DNA of 64,000 bases from Dendrophyllia cribrosa (Eukaryota > Cnidaria > Anthozoa > Scleractinia > Dendrophylliidae), in the NCBI GenBank assembly GCA_024195265.1, contig JAJLRJ010000007.1:8464328-8528327 (forward strand). Reading direction: 5' to 3'. The position numbers and the translations under genes were made by a program. Shown piece after piece: positions 41,695 to 52,983 of the stretch (the first letter of the stretch is position 1; every line of letters begins with the position of its first letter). The notes under the pieces were generated by a model. It was not told the DNA's origin, searched no databases, and worked only from the letters and a program-made list of their open reading frames with translations.

Positions 41695-41838
41695 CTGTTT
41701 ATTCACAAATTCCATTGAGAAACGTGAAAAGGAGATAGAGGTTATCCCTTTCTGGTTTATCTAGTTTATTTGCCGTTTTGTATATCCACTGGCAGCCGAG
41801 CCGAACGACTGAAACGAGCCACCAAAAGTATACTTTAA

Positions 41839-42342
41839 CCCTTTCACTCCCAGAATCAATATGAGAGACGTAGTAGTGTTTTAATTTTGAGTCTGTGGAC
41901 GAAACCCTATGACCATTCAGATGAAACCTCTTCGCAAGTACTTTTACAGGGTGAAACCTGTATTAAGCGGACACCCTCGGGACCCTCGGGACCCTCGCTA
42001 GTGTCCGCTTAATAGAGCTGAATACAGGTCCGTTTTACAGTAAATATGGGAAGAAGAAAGTTTAGGGACCCAAGCAGCTCGTGTCCTCTTAATAGAGGGT
42101 GTCCGCTTAATATAGGGTCAGCTTAAAGACCCAGTATTGTCCATTATGCTTCACGCGCCTCTGAACAATAGAAGCCTCGTTCCTGTGCAAACCAAACAAT
42201 AACAGAGGCGCGTGAAGCATAATGGACAATACTGGGCCTTTGATACAGGTTTTACTGTACCATTTGTTTTACAATATTTTCTCAAGCGAAATTTGGAATT
42301 TTTCTTGAATTTTGATTTTTGGCACTCTTGGGAGTTCAAAGG
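41839..42342. mobile_element. piggyBac-type MITE carrying a nested mariner-type MITE
   Basis: The ends are CCCTTTCACTCCCAG and the complement of CCTTTGAACTCCCAAG, with TTAA outside each (41835-41838, 42343-42346). Its relatives at 45077-45287 and 52984-53198 lack the insertion at 41947-42257, which shows the order of events. Confidence 0.75.
41947..42257. mobile_element. Nested Tc1/mariner-type MITE, 311 bp
   Basis: CAGGGTGAAACCTGTAT and the complement of CAGTAAAACCTGTAT form the ends, with TA outside both. GTGTCCGCTTAATA occurs three times inside. An inner hairpin pairs CCCAGTATTGTCCATTATGC with its complement (about 42130-42237). Confidence 0.75.
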
Positions 42343-42402
42343 TTAAAAGAAGCAGTAAGTTGTGGGTGTAAAAGACTTAGCTGTTTTCTTCTTATTCTTT
42401 AG

Positions 42403-44003
42403 GTACAAATTCCATTTTAAGAAGAATTGATCTTTGCTGTAAAATCCTGGCACCCATCCTTGTTGGCCAGATTATGACCTACATCTCCAAGATGGCCGGG
42501 GTCATCTTTCTGGCGGGTTGGAACGTGATCTCGGTTTTCCTGGAGTACTACCTGTTATGGAAAGTGTTCCAGTCCGTGGCCGGCCTGTCCCAAAAGGTGT
42601 ACGATACAAGGCACAAAGACGACGCCGAAGATGGCTCCTCGGTGGACCTTAACCCAGAGGACCCGCAGGGCTCCAGAGAGCGCTTAGACTGGATGGAAAA
42701 TGAGGACTCTGGAAGGGGCCAAAGTGGAACGGAAGCGTTGGTTCCTTCTGTTGATGTCAGAGCTCAACAAACTGCTCGAAAACCAGGGATCTTCAAGCGC
42801 ATTAAGAAAAGGATCCTTACCTTCAAAAGCGCCTGGCATATTTATTTTCGCCAGTCAGTAGCCCGGCCTGGTCTTGCCCTTGCCTCGTTGTATTTTACAG
42901 TCATCTCGTTTGGAGCCATCACAACAGGCTACGCGTACACCCAGTGTCTGACCGAGTCCATGTTGAGTATTATCCGGGGCATTGGCTCGTTGTTTGGTGT
43001 GTTAGCGACGTTCATTTTTCCAATTTTGCGAAATGCCATTGGTGTTGTACGGTGTGGTTTATTCTCCATGTCGCTTCAGTTTACGTGTCTTCTTTTGTGC
43101 GTCGCGGCCGTTTTCGCGCCTGGCTCCCCATTCTTTTTGTTGCCGGATAATTTAAGACAAAACTCAGTCACGAACAACTGTCAGGCACCTGTGTCACGCT
43201 CCTTTGTGCCGCCGTGCAGTGTATCTGATCTTAAAACACCCGCGCTAAATCTGAGACTTAAACAAACAGTTACGACTCAAGGGATAACAAATGCGTCGAC
43301 GTCCGTTGTACTTCCATCAAGTTTAAATGTTGTATCAAGTTTTTCTACTGTGTATGCGAACTCTACTGTGCGGCCAACCTCAGCGTTCATCAAGCCATCG
43401 TTTGCAAACCCCACAAATGGATCAGTAACAACTGCCACCTCGGTGGTTTTCCCGTCTAACAGTCGCGCTTTACACTTCAATTCAAGCGTGGCTCCACTAC
43501 ACCAAAACTGCTCTAGCACGACGGAAGCTCCCACAACAAGCAACAGTTTTTCTTACATCTCTATCGGCCTGCTGTTAGCTGGAATCGTCACATCGCGTCT
43601 TGGCCTGTGGCTGTCCGACCTCACTATCTCCCAGCTTTTCCAGGAAACCGTACCAGAACAAGAGAGGGGAATAGTCGCCGGCATGCAGAACTCTTTCAAC
43701 TCGGTATTAAGCTTGCTCATGTACTTTTTGGTCATAGGCCTTCCCAAGCCAGAAACTTTCGGGCTCTTGGCACTCATGTCTGTTTGTGCTGTTGGCATTG
43801 GAGGGTTGCTTTACGCGTCATTCGCCTACAAGATTCGCGGCCATTTGTTTCATTTAGACAAACTGAGGATTTTCTGTGGCGGTTCTCCCCCTGTGAATGA
43901 GGCAGATTCGAGGTCACGTGACGATCTGGACCTCGAAGATGATGAGGAAGAAGCCATGATTAGAGGAGTTCTTAGCACAAGGAACGAGAACTTTAAATAT
44001 TGA
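42403..44003 (+). CDS. SLC40A1: Ferroportin exon 5 (C-terminal two thirds)
   Basis: 1601 nt after TTATTCTTTAG, ending at TGA 44001-44003. The spliced product is 717 residues, against 571 for human ferroportin, the cellular iron exporter. Seen: LVGQIMTYIS and the FLEYYLLWKVFQ helix, an acidic cytosolic loop (about residues 250-315), then FGAITTGYAYTQ. The residue equal to human Cys326, needed for hepcidin binding, is Ala (about 356). A long Ser/Thr-rich extracellular loop (about 434-567) with several N-x-S/T sites follows, then RLGLWLSDLTISQL and QERGIVAGMQNSFN. The C-tail is acidic. All landmarks of the family are kept and there are no frame breaks. Confidence 0.95.
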
Positions 44004-45076
44004 CCTGTTTATTGGCGCTGCAAAGTAAAGTAAATTGTGTCCAGCTCAGAGTGGCCTTAAAAAGTGAAAAAGAATGACTCTTCAATCGGAATTCGAGGAG
44101 AGATTCTTGGACGCCAACCCAACTCAGATACCACGCAGCTCTTGACAACCTCTAATTTCATTAGACCTGGGTATCTCGCAGCTCTATTGTTTTCAGGGCT
44201 AGGGTCCATTGTTGTGTTGTTTGTTTGTTGTATTCTTAGAAAATCAGAGAAGACCTTGTAAGAGCAGCGTACCGCCCTACTCAACTTAAGTTGGTTTCAT
44301 TGGAGCTACTACACGAAAGCATGCGAACTACACGAAAGCATGCGAATGAATTGAAAGTGGTCACACTTTGGAATAGCACGCTAAAAGAAACGGTAGTCTA
44401 GAGATTACTTCGCACATTTTTACCGCAAAAGGACTGCGGATTTATAATATATCATGTTTTAGTCGACTTAGATTTTTTAATAGACCACTGTAGATTTGTT
44501 GAAAAAGAAACCATATAGCATAACGACCTTACTTGTGTTTGTTTTGCAAGGGTTGTAAGCTAGAGCATTATTTCTTCCCCAGATGCGAACTTATATTTAA
44601 TTTAGAAAAAAAAAAACTACTGGGTGATCCAACAAAAAAGAAATGTACTGTATGTGTTATAAATAACTTGGTGTTCCTCTCCCTATACTGAAAAGTGTCA
44701 CAAAACATAGACTGCACTTTTATAGATCAAATTTAATATTGGGTTTATTTCGATAAACCATCAAAGTCTTCCAATCTTCGAATTTTTACATATAAAAGGT
44801 TCAGGAACCCTGTTAGGTTATTTGCGACAACGTTTGGACCGTTGTTGTCCAAAGTGTTTTACATTATATAACTAATAAGAATTAAGAATTCAATTTTTTT
44901 TTTGTGTAAGGAATCAGCCTTTTTAGGAGAAACATTTAGGCGAAAAAAAAACATTTTAAAGGAAGTAGGAAACGTTTTTCATGTTTTTTTTTACAACTGC
45001 TGCGAGTTCTCGCGCATTTTCATAAGTGAAAGCACGACAATTTGGAAACTAGGGACGGGAGTTTTCTATGTTTTAA
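44004..45076 (+). other. SLC40A1: Ferroportin 3' flank
   Basis: Probably 3' untranslated sequence at first. The nearest clean AATAAA I see is at 45444-45449, about 1.4 kb after the stop. No other gene seen. Confidence 0.4.
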
Positions 45077-45287
45077 CCCTTTCAAGTCTTTCACTCCCGA
45101 GTCAATTATGGAGACATGTAATGTAGTTCTAACTTTTGAGTCTGTTGACGAAATCCTATGGTGTGACCATTCAAATGAAACCTCTTCGGCAGTACTTTTG
45201 CATTGTACCATTTGTTTTTCAATATTTTACAAAATGAAATTTGGAATTTTTCTTGAATTTTGATGTTTGGCACTCTTGGGAAAATGG
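45077..45287. mobile_element. piggyBac-type MITE, 211 bp
   Basis: TTAA flanks both ends (45073-45076, 45288-45291). It is the uninterrupted relative of 41839-42342, sharing TTTGAGTCTGTTGACGAAAT and CTTGAATTTTGAT. Confidence 0.75.
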
Positions 45288-45291
45288 TTAA

Positions 45292-46059
45292 AAACATGTA
45301 AACACTTAAAATAAGGATTCCGTTTCCATTTAACATTATAGAAAAACTAAAGATGAAGTATTTATTTACCAGTGAATATTACTCTGAATGTAGGAAGCTC
45401 CGTATTTTTAATTAAACAAATTGCATTGGCAGCATTATGCATGAATAAAACAATATTGCCATTTTTGAACAAAGAAGTTACTTTATTATTCCACATACCT
45501 GCCTAGAGTAGTGTGCAAATAAGACGCGTTATTACACTCTTCGATGGCGCGCTAGGAAAAACACTTTACAAAACTGCGATTTGGTAGATGACGGTAGTAT
45601 ACGTAAACGATTTATTCAGCGGAAAGCTGTGTAATACGGAGGGCATAAAAACTGACTCGTAAAAATACCACTGAGCTGTTTTACACACCTTTACGGAGAA
45701 TATCCTCAAATCAAAGCAATCTCTGTTTTTAGGTGGGGCTTAATCTAAATCTGCATGAAATTTGAAGAGGTTTTAAGGAGGGATAGAAGAAAGAAGATGA
45801 TTTTTGGAACACCAACAGACAGTTGATGATACCCACGCAAGAGCACCTCAGGTTGCTAGTGGACTAACTTGGTGTCCGTCTATTAATTATTAACTACAAA
45901 TTCTAATTTTAAAACTTCACTAAATCTTCAATATTTCTCATTTCTCTTAATTTTACCAATCCTTCTAGAAAAACCCCACAGCATAGCAGAGTTTTTGGAT
46001 TGCTTAAATCGTGAACGAGATATTTCCATTAAAGCCATGTCAAGTGGCGTTTAGGTTAA
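45292..46059. other. Intergenic DNA, nothing recognised
   Basis: AT-rich, no credible reading frame and no repeat structure that I could define. One AATAAA at 45444. Confidence 0.5.
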
Positions 46060-46234
46060 AGGCCCATCTTCACCCAAAATGCTGTGCGCGCCGTGAGCTC
46101 TTTCTGTGCTGAATTTCGTGTAACACGAAATTCATGCTTGAATGCGTGCAACCAATCTGATCATGAATATGAATAATTGAGCATTTCAAAACAAAAACGA
46201 ACGACCGCAAAGTCTTTTGGGTGAAGGCGGGCCT
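46060..46234. mobile_element. TTAA-type MITE, 175 bp
   Basis: AGGCCCATCTTCACCC after TTAA at 46056-46059 is mirrored by GGGTGAAGGCGGGCCT, followed by TTAG (a decayed TTAA). The ends match those of the larger element at 56156-57319. Confidence 0.65.
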
Positions 46235-46344
46235 TTAGTTCGCCTTAACTCGTTAATACGATAGAGTTGCACGAGTACTGGTAAACATTGAGCTCGCGGT
46301 ATGTTATGGTGCTTTCCTTACCTATGGAAACGGCATTGGAGGAA

Positions 46345-46672
46345 GGAAGACCTTAGATAACAACGGCCTGGACCACCTCGGACGCCTTGAGACTTATATA
46401 ACGGAGTAACTAGTAAGCTTTCAGTTGAGGTTAGCTTATATAGTTAAATTTAGGCCTAAACAACCTGAGAAGATAGGTGGTACTCTGGTTTGGTAGGCTA
46501 TGTAAGCCTAACCCTAGCTGGGGTCACAGGTTCAATCCTGAGTGGGGATTTTAGATTTTCTTTTTTACACTTGCAAAATTATTGAAAATAAAATGCTAAG
46601 TGTCGACATTACGTTATATAATTCTCAATTAGTGTCCGAGGTGGTCCAGACCGTTGTTATCTAAGGTCTTCC
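46345..46672. mobile_element. MULE-type MITE with 9-bp target duplication
   Basis: The ends GGAAGACCTTAGATAACAAC and its mirror form a terminal repeat of about 39 bases. TTGGAGGAA is duplicated exactly outside (46336-46344, 46673-46681). A 9-bp duplication is typical of Mutator-like elements. The interior holds tRNA-like promoter boxes. Confidence 0.8.
46486..46538 (+). promoter_or_regulatory. tRNA-like Pol III A and B boxes inside the MITE
   Basis: B-box GGTTCAATCC (46529-46538) matches the consensus GGTTCRANNCC. TGGTTTGGTAGG (46486-46497) is a weaker A box at tRNA-like spacing. A full tRNA cloverleaf was not found, so this is not a tRNA gene. Confidence 0.45.
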
Positions 46673-46810
46673 TTGGAGGAAGGGGATGGCGCGTTGTTGG
46701 ACGCAGGGGATTGGGGTCGGTGGAGCAAACCGCCTACCAGGGGGGAGGGTGCGAAGGTTGTTTCGTATTCACGAGAGAGAAAGAGAGAGTTGGCTCGCAG
46801 GAGTCTTTGA

Positions 46811-46863
46811 TTTTTACGGTGGTCAATTTACCTGATCGACTCAGTCGATAAAACTAAATTCTA
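46811..46863 (+). repeat. Penelope-type fragment, second copy
   Basis: TTTTTACGGTGGTCAATTTA onward matches 24320-24372 apart from single changes. Confidence 0.5.
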
Positions 46864-46873
46864 GTCTTTGATT

Positions 46874-46948
46874 CAACCTCGTTCCCAGGGTCTCTCATCT
46901 TCCCGCCTCCAGGGGGCGGGAAGATGAGAGACCCTGGGAACGAGGTTG
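46874..46948. repeat. 75-bp foldback sharing ends with the hAT-type element
   Basis: CAACCTCGTTCCCAGGGTCT is mirrored exactly, leaving almost no interior. The ends match the element at 59868-60858. Confidence 0.8.
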
Positions 46949-47039
46949 CCTATGACTGTTTCTAAGTTTCCACGGCTCTTCGCAAATTTTCACAGGCGTT
47001 TTTACAAAGCAAGAGTCATAACTAGAGCCATTAAAAAGC

Positions 47040-47045
47040 TTTATT
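47040..47045 (-). promoter_or_regulatory. ARPC2: Candidate ARPC2 polyadenylation signal
   Basis: AATAAA on the minus strand, about 240 bases after the ARPC2 stop codon. Confidence 0.4.
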
Positions 47046-47284
47046 ATTTTTTAAGTAAATCAGCACATTTACAAACGCCAGACTACATGACTACAGTCTG
47101 AAAGAAATGATTCCTCGAACAGAACTTTTTTTATTTGACTTTACAAATTGTATGTGATACCAAAAATATATAAAATTCAACTTTTCTCGTGTTTCTTTTC
47201 ATCGCCTTGCTTCTAAAACCAGCTTCAAAGCAGTCTGCTTATTTAACCACTGAAGTTAGATAACATTTGAGACTCCAACATTCC

Positions 47285-47309
47285 TCACTGACGCACAAAC
47301 GTTTTACCC
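47285..47309 (-). CDS. ARPC2: ARPC2 last coding exon
   Basis: A 25-nt exon after GATCTGTTGCAG. It completes the conserved end ...TITGKTFVRQ and stops with TGA, as in other ARPC2 proteins (TITGKTF...). ARPC2 is the p34 subunit that with ARPC4 forms the core of the Arp2/3 actin-nucleating complex. Confidence 0.85.
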
Positions 47310-48059
47310 CTGCAACAGATCAATAAGACAAATCAATATCGTTTCAAAATCTGCTACTTATGAGAAACGGAAATAGTAGATTAATAAACTAAAAAGTCGA
47401 CAGCCGTTAGCCATTCCTACTGAGAGTTAACCCTAGAAGCACAGAGAAATTTTCTGTAAGCAGATGCCCTTGTGTCAATGTTAAACTGCCTGCTTACATC
47501 TGCTTACATGTACATATGGGTAAAGTGAGCAACCTCTCTACCTTGGGGGGGAGAGGGGGGGGGGGGATGTTGAAGTGTCCACATATGAGAGATTAAAACT
47601 CGCACGGGAGAGTGGGTAAAGACCATCACTTAACATATACCTATGGGGCTCATGCCAAAGCAAATGAAATGAATAAGTTAAAAGGAGAGGAAACGTTTGA
47701 AGAAATCAAAGAAAAATTGAGGAGGTTTAAATTTACCGAGAATGCTCAAGAGTCTATTGAAGTCACAAGAGTGCATGACAATAATTATTTAGGCCAAATG
47801 AGAAGGAAAGCTTCAACTCTCACAACTCATGGTGACTCATCATTCTAGTTTGGCCCAAACAATAAAGGGTAACAAAACAAAGGCCACTGCTGTCTGTTGG
47901 CAAAAACTGGGTAATTTTTAAGACTTTTTTTGATAGATCCTTCCCAATAGCATCCAAATAGTGCTGATTTTCTTTAATTCTCAATACTTGTCTGGTGGAT
48001 AATGTATTGACATAACAAGGAGAAGCTAGATTTTGATTGCCCAAAAATTATTGACATAC
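47310..48059 (-). other. ARPC2 intron
   Basis: Starts GTATGTC on the minus strand. Contains a G-rich run at about 47545-47567. A 78-codon plus-strand frame (47612-47848) has no recognised similarity. Confidence 0.6.
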
Positions 48060-48160
48060 GTAATGGTCTTCTTCTCTGTTGTTTTGGGTTCCGGTCTTGC
48101 TCTGTTCAGGACTTTGATAAATTCTGATGTTCGCGCCCTCATCCTGGAGTGAAGATATGC
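48060..48160 (-). CDS. ARPC2: ARPC2 exon (C-terminal helix)
   Basis: 101 nt after TTTTTATTAG encoding AYLHSRMRARTSEFIKVLNR and on to KKTIT, the long C-terminal helix that contacts ARPC4 and actin filaments in the known complex. Donor GTATGT. Confidence 0.95.
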
Positions 48161-49574
48161 CTAATAAAAAACAAAACAATAATGTTGTTCACTAAAACTC
48201 ATTCAGTGTTTTTCTATCTATAATGAAAATTATTTTCTTCCCTTTAATATATAAATTCTTTTTATTTATTACCTACAATACCCCTACATAATTCAGGACT
48301 GCTTGACCTACATGTTTACAAATACTTTTGTTGCTTGCTCTATAGCATGTTCAAAACTGAATTCTATTTTGTTGATTCAAGTTAAATACATATTATTCAC
48401 ATAAGTGCGTGACAATGATATTTAGTGTAATAAAGCTGCAAGTGCATATGATTAGCGATATAACAATGCATAATATTATGATTAGTAGTGCAACACTGTC
48501 AGTCACTGTCAGTGTGCGAGTTTATAGATCACCAGTACCTTCCAGGATTTGCAATAATTTTATTATGGCAGAATTCTAACACAACTGTAATTTGAGCCAT
48601 CAGGGGAAATGAAAAACTTTTTTTGGAGTAACTGTATCAATAGCAATTCTTGATTGTGACCAGTTATCCGCACGCCTATTTCTTACATAATTGGCACCCG
48701 GTCACGTGGGTATCCTATTACAGCTGTCCAATTACAACCTTTTGTCATTGGATGGCTGTAATTGGACAACTACATTGCATGTGCATCAATCAGGTTCATG
48801 TCTTGCTGTTTTCCTCCTGCTTTCAAGTTGACAGAAAAATAATATCCTTGATGTTTTGAGTGCTAAAAAGTCCACATAGACTTTTTAATCTCAAATTTTG
48901 TTATTGATGCAATTAATTAGTAATTGAACGTTGTGTCGCACAATTCTGAGGTAATCATGCTCGTAATTTCAAATCTTTCTAGCGCTACGACTTGGCCAAT
49001 TACGACTTGGCCTTATCAAAAGTTTATAAATTACAGTGTGCAGTTTGAGTAAGCGGAATTTTGAGTTATAGAGCAAACTTCCAGGAATATCCAGGAGCTG
49101 TGTGACTCTAGTAAATTGGCTTCTATAGCAACTGTTTCTAAGAGATGTTACAAAAATACTAGTCCTAAGTCCAGTTTAGATGGGTTAAAAAGAATTTATT
49201 TCAGATGAAAAGCTTGAAGGAAAGATCAATCCATAATGCATGGATCAATCCCATTTTTTCAGTTGGCCAACTTTTTGTATCACCCAATCTTTTTAACAAA
49301 GGCCTGATGTGTGTAACACAAAGAGGACTATGTAAAGTAAAGTAATCTTTTTAACAAGTTAGTGCAGAATTGTGGAAAGCCTATAGATCCAACAATAGAA
49401 TCCTAGCATGAACAAGCAAGTTCACTCTTATGTTGCGAGTGTTCCCACAGAAAATCAATGTGTGCATCTGCGGATGGTCAATTTAAACCCTGAGAATGGT
49501 GTATAAAACGTTTTTTTTTCTTTTAGAGTAATTTTATCTATAGCCTTGTTAAAGTTTTTCCCAAAGATAAATAC
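48161..49574 (-). other. ARPC2 intron
   Basis: Minus-strand donor GTATTT at 49574, acceptor ATTAG at 48161. CAGCTGTCCAATTACAAC and GGCTGTAATTGGACAACT near 48720-48770 pair as a short inverted repeat. No other feature. Confidence 0.6.
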
Positions 49575-49675
49575 CTTTGAACATTTGATGTGATAATGCA
49601 GATAATTCCTGAAGGTGTGGATCAGGTTGATGGTGCGGTCACGTACTTCTGGTTTAGTGTGTCGTGGTTCCAAGA
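49575..49675 (-). CDS. ARPC2: ARPC2 exon
   Basis: 101 nt after CTTTTGCAG encoding [20 protein letters not shown] and [14 protein letters not shown]. The HYHIKCSK segment is a signature of ARPC2. Donor AAAG|GTATTT. Confidence 0.95.
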
Positions 49676-50031
49676 CTGCAAAAGTGAAAAGCCAAATACA
49701 TGCAATTATGATGAAATTGTTCTTGGCATCAACCATTTCAGTTGGCTGGCTTGGTTTTGACATTTTATTGGGAAAACTGTCTCAAGTTGATTTACTTTTC
49801 ATCCAGCAATTAACTTTGTTGCACATATGTATTGGTAAAAGTGGTAAAAGTGTTTTTAATGGAACACATTAACCTAATTGACCAAAACTGATGAGGTTAC
49901 AATCCAGACATACATGTAAACAAGATCTTATATTCTTTGATACACAAACAAGCACACGTCTCATAATTCCAACCCGTTCTTTTATGACCATGTATAATAA
50001 TAATATGTGTACTAACCAAATGTATACTAAC
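49676..50031 (-). other. ARPC2 intron, 356 bp
   Basis: Nothing recognised except a small tandem duplication of ACTAACCAAATGT at the donor end (50011-50037). Confidence 0.6.
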
Positions 50032-50158
50032 CAAATGTGATGTATCCAATGTTATCTCCAGTTTTGGCTCCAGTGCCTTGCAGTTCAGTAGGAGGTTCCT
50101 TATGACTAAACAAAACCTGCGGTGCTGTCTGACTGGCGCGGCGACCCTCTTTGAATTC
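50032..50158 (-). CDS. ARPC2: ARPC2 exon
   Basis: 127 nt after GTTATTAG encoding [30 protein letters not shown] and DNIGYITF. The FKEGRR...[12 protein letters not shown] pattern is diagnostic for ARPC2. Confidence 0.95.
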
Positions 50159-50679
50159 CTAATAACAAAAATAATGTGTACCATTAAAAAAAAAAAACAT
50201 TAAATGGAGGATGAACTTAAACTTCCTCCATTTGGATTTTCCCTGAAACAAACATTTTTCATCAGCACACATAACGTGCTATTAGAAGTTTTGCAGTTTA
50301 CAATGCCTTATAGGACGATTTCAGATCACAAGGCCTTTTATAGCAACATAATGGTAGAAACTGCATAAATTCTTATTTTTAATGATTAATTTTTGGAATT
50401 AAATGCATGGCTTAACCCAAGTCCTATTAAGAGTGCCAATTGGCACATGATGTCATACATTGGCCAATATTTGGTTGAAATTTTTCAAGACAAAAGCTAA
50501 GTCGTTTTTGTGCTTGGACACCATATATATATTTTTTACAATTTTTGGTCCAACTGTTATTTCCAGCACTATGTCTGCAAGGTAGGACTTGACTGTAACG
50601 ATATTGTTTGCTTTTTGCATAGTATAAAGCAAGCTGTAACTGAAATATTACATGTAAAGAGAACTACATGCAAACTAAC

Positions 50680-50773
50680 CTGCATGAAAACTTTGCCTAT
50701 AATAACATCATCATCATCTCTAAACACGGTGCTAAAAATAACTGTTACACGGTCATCCTTGGCTTGCACATAC
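50680..50773 (-). CDS. ARPC2: ARPC2 exon
   Basis: 94 nt after CTTTCCAG encoding [20 protein letters not shown] and then [11 protein letters not shown]. Very close to vertebrate ARPC2. The intron before it (50774-52411) holds three short inverted-repeat elements. The intron after it (50159-50679) shows nothing. Confidence 0.95.
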
Positions 50774-50872
50774 CTGGAAAGAGAGATTTCAGTTGGTGAA
50801 AAAAAAATCCTTGTTTTTGATCAGTTTACCCTAAGGACCTCGAGGTATAAATAAAGTATGTACGTATGTATA

Positions 50873-51120
50873 CAGCTATTTCAATTAACGTTGTCAGGTG
50901 AAAGCTCAAAGCTACAAGCCAAGATAGTTGGGAGCGGCGCAAAATCAAAACGTTTTTCCCGCTCGTCGCATCGTTCATTCGCGCCGTTTCTTTATGTTTC
51001 ACCGCTCCCAACTATCTGCATGCCTGGAACAGGCGCTCGGTTTACTCGTTTGGTCTTGACTTGTAGGCTTTGAGCTTTTAGCTTTGAGCTTTCACCCGAC
51101 AACGTTAATTGAAATAGCTG
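50873..51120. repeat. Inverted-repeat MITE in ARPC2 intron
   Basis: CAGCTATTTCAATTAACGTT is mirrored at the right end, with TA outside both. The inner arms carry AAGCTCAAAGCT and GTTGGGAGCG(G/-) repeats. A mariner-type MITE is likely. Confidence 0.65.
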
Positions 51121-51349
51121 TATGTAACAAGTACTGTAAAGGGTATAGTCTTGCCAGCCATAGCACATGCAGTTCCCATCTGAAGGCAAACACAATCCTC
51201 CTCCCAGTTACTCCCCTGGTACACATGGTAGTTTTCCTTTAGTCGTTTTAAAATTTTGAGTAACCAGTCATCTTCACAGCAGTTGCTGGCCAAAATAATC
51301 AGCTGCCAGTTACTAATGACAGCCCTGTGTTTTGTTTTGCGTCTCTTAA

Positions 51350-51452
51350 CAATTAGATTATTCGCTCTTGATTTCTATCGCATGATAGTTGATTCTGGTT
51401 TTGCCCTCATCAACTATCACGCGATAGAAATCAAGAGCGAATAATCTAATTG
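51350..51452. repeat. Foldback element, 103 bp
   Basis: CAATTAGATTATTCGCTCTT is mirrored exactly. A second short inverted pair (GAAACCC..GGGTTGAAACGTG) lies at 51608-51622 and 51828-51852. Confidence 0.75.
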
Positions 51453-51940
51453 TTTTAGTATAAATTACTAGACGTTCAAAACTTAACAACAAATACTCTT
51501 CACAGACACTTCAAAAACGCAAAGAAGCGGCGGCCACTAGGCTACTCACTCTACTCACTTTCTACAACAGAATACATGTAGATAGTGAGTAGCATCAGAA
51601 ACCCGTAAATGGGTTGAAACGTGCAACTGTCTTTTGTACGCTTCAAAACAAGCTTCCGATTATTCAATTTGCTAAGAAGTTGTTACAGCCATATTTGGAA
51701 AATCAAGATAAAAATATTAACCAATCAATTCGATAGAAAACCTTGCTTCCAATCTCGAGGGACCGATGGGTTTCCAAATGTGGTACTAAGCAAAAAAAAT
51801 GAATATTTGGAAGCTGTGAATGCACGTTACACGTTTCAACCCACTTATGGGTTTCTGGTAGCATAGCCAATAAGAGAACAGCATTCGTGGTAGAACGCCA
51901 GTAGTTTTATACTAACAATTATTATTGTCTTGTACCCATG

Positions 51941-52110
51941 TATATGTTGTGGTTGAAATTTTCTTTTGGTTTGAAAATTTTTAAACCAGTTCAATTTTTA
52001 TTTTCCTTTGTCTCTGATTCATTATCATATTATGAGACAAAGGAAAACAAAACTCAAACTGGTTTAACAAAAAATTGAAACCAAAGAAAAATTTGAACTG
52101 CAACATATAC
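51941..52110. repeat. Foldback element with TCTCTGATTCATTATCAT loop
   Basis: GTATATGTTG at 51941 is mirrored by CAACATATAC, with imperfect arms of about 75 bases. The loop is shared with 56586-56746. Confidence 0.75.
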
Positions 52111-52411
52111 ACTGTACACCTTAAGCAACCATCCAAGTTAATTTTTTCCTGTACAGTGTAGTAGACATTTGACTGACTCATTAGATTTAGCTGCAAGGCT
52201 AGAAAATCTTTTTTGTATCACATCACCAGTGTCAAACTTCTAGTTGCTATGGCACTTAACAAGTCATGGTCACAGCTTGGAGGGCTGTTAAGTAGAAAGA
52301 CTTAAGTTTTTAAAATCAACAATTATTATGATTAAGCAAAATCATGAAAACTTGGTGTTGTAAATTATGCCTATTCCAAAATGACACAATGACCTTAAGA
52401 ATTTCACTTAC

Positions 52412-52547
52412 ATGGATTCATCGTCCCTGTAATTAATAACAGCATGAGTCTCTCCTCCAGATCCTGCTTGTTGATAGTCAAAGTACTTCTCAAACACTGA
52501 AGCAAAGCAGTTTCTTTTGAACAGTGCAAACTTCTGAATAAGTTCCT
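52412..52547 (-). CDS. ARPC2: ARPC2 exon
   Basis: 136 nt after TTTACTTTCAG encoding ELIQKFALFKRNCFASVFEK, YFDYQQAG and AVINYRDDESM. The KRNCFASVFEKYF segment is diagnostic. Donor CCAT|GTAAGT, phase 2, completes a Met codon with the next exon. Confidence 0.95.
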
Positions 52548-52983
52548 CTGAAAGTAAAATAATATTATGACAAAATGAAACACTGCAAGCCTTGCAGAAT
52601 GTGCTTACATGGAACTACATTGTATACATGTACACTAAAAAAAGTAATATCACCAACAACACAAAGGGAATCCATCTTCATCACGACCTGATGAAGACCA
52701 GCAGAAAGCTGTCAAAAGTTTGTAATTCACATCAAAAGTGACTTACATGTAAACACCGCGAAACAAAAAAAATATTGAATGAAAAGCTGTTTAAATTAAT
52801 GACAGTTCTATTAATCACAGTTAAATGACCATTAATACAGTCAAACCTGTATTATTTGTAAGCAGACCTGTATTACATGTAAGTGGTCAGCTGAAAAAGT
52901 CCAGAAAAATTCAATCAAACCTGCATTAAACGGTCACCCTGAAGTAAGTGGTCTGTTAGCCATTCTCCAAGGGTGGCCATTAA

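Larger units (their letters stand above)
39108..41838 (+). other. Ferroportin intron 4, first part
   Basis: Contains an inverted pair around 39255-39400 (CTAGTCTCCAATGCAGCCAT and complement), a foldback (39832-39937) and (TAA)n at 41614-41694. No exon seen. Confidence 0.5.

Noticed and set aside
46443..46560. Possible tRNA gene
   Set aside because: A B-box is present, but I could not form acceptor and anticodon stems; it is treated as promoter-like boxes in a MITE.
47612..47848. 78-codon plus-strand frame in an ARPC2 intron
   Set aside because: Gene-like composition but no recognised similarity, no splice context, and it is antisense within ARPC2.
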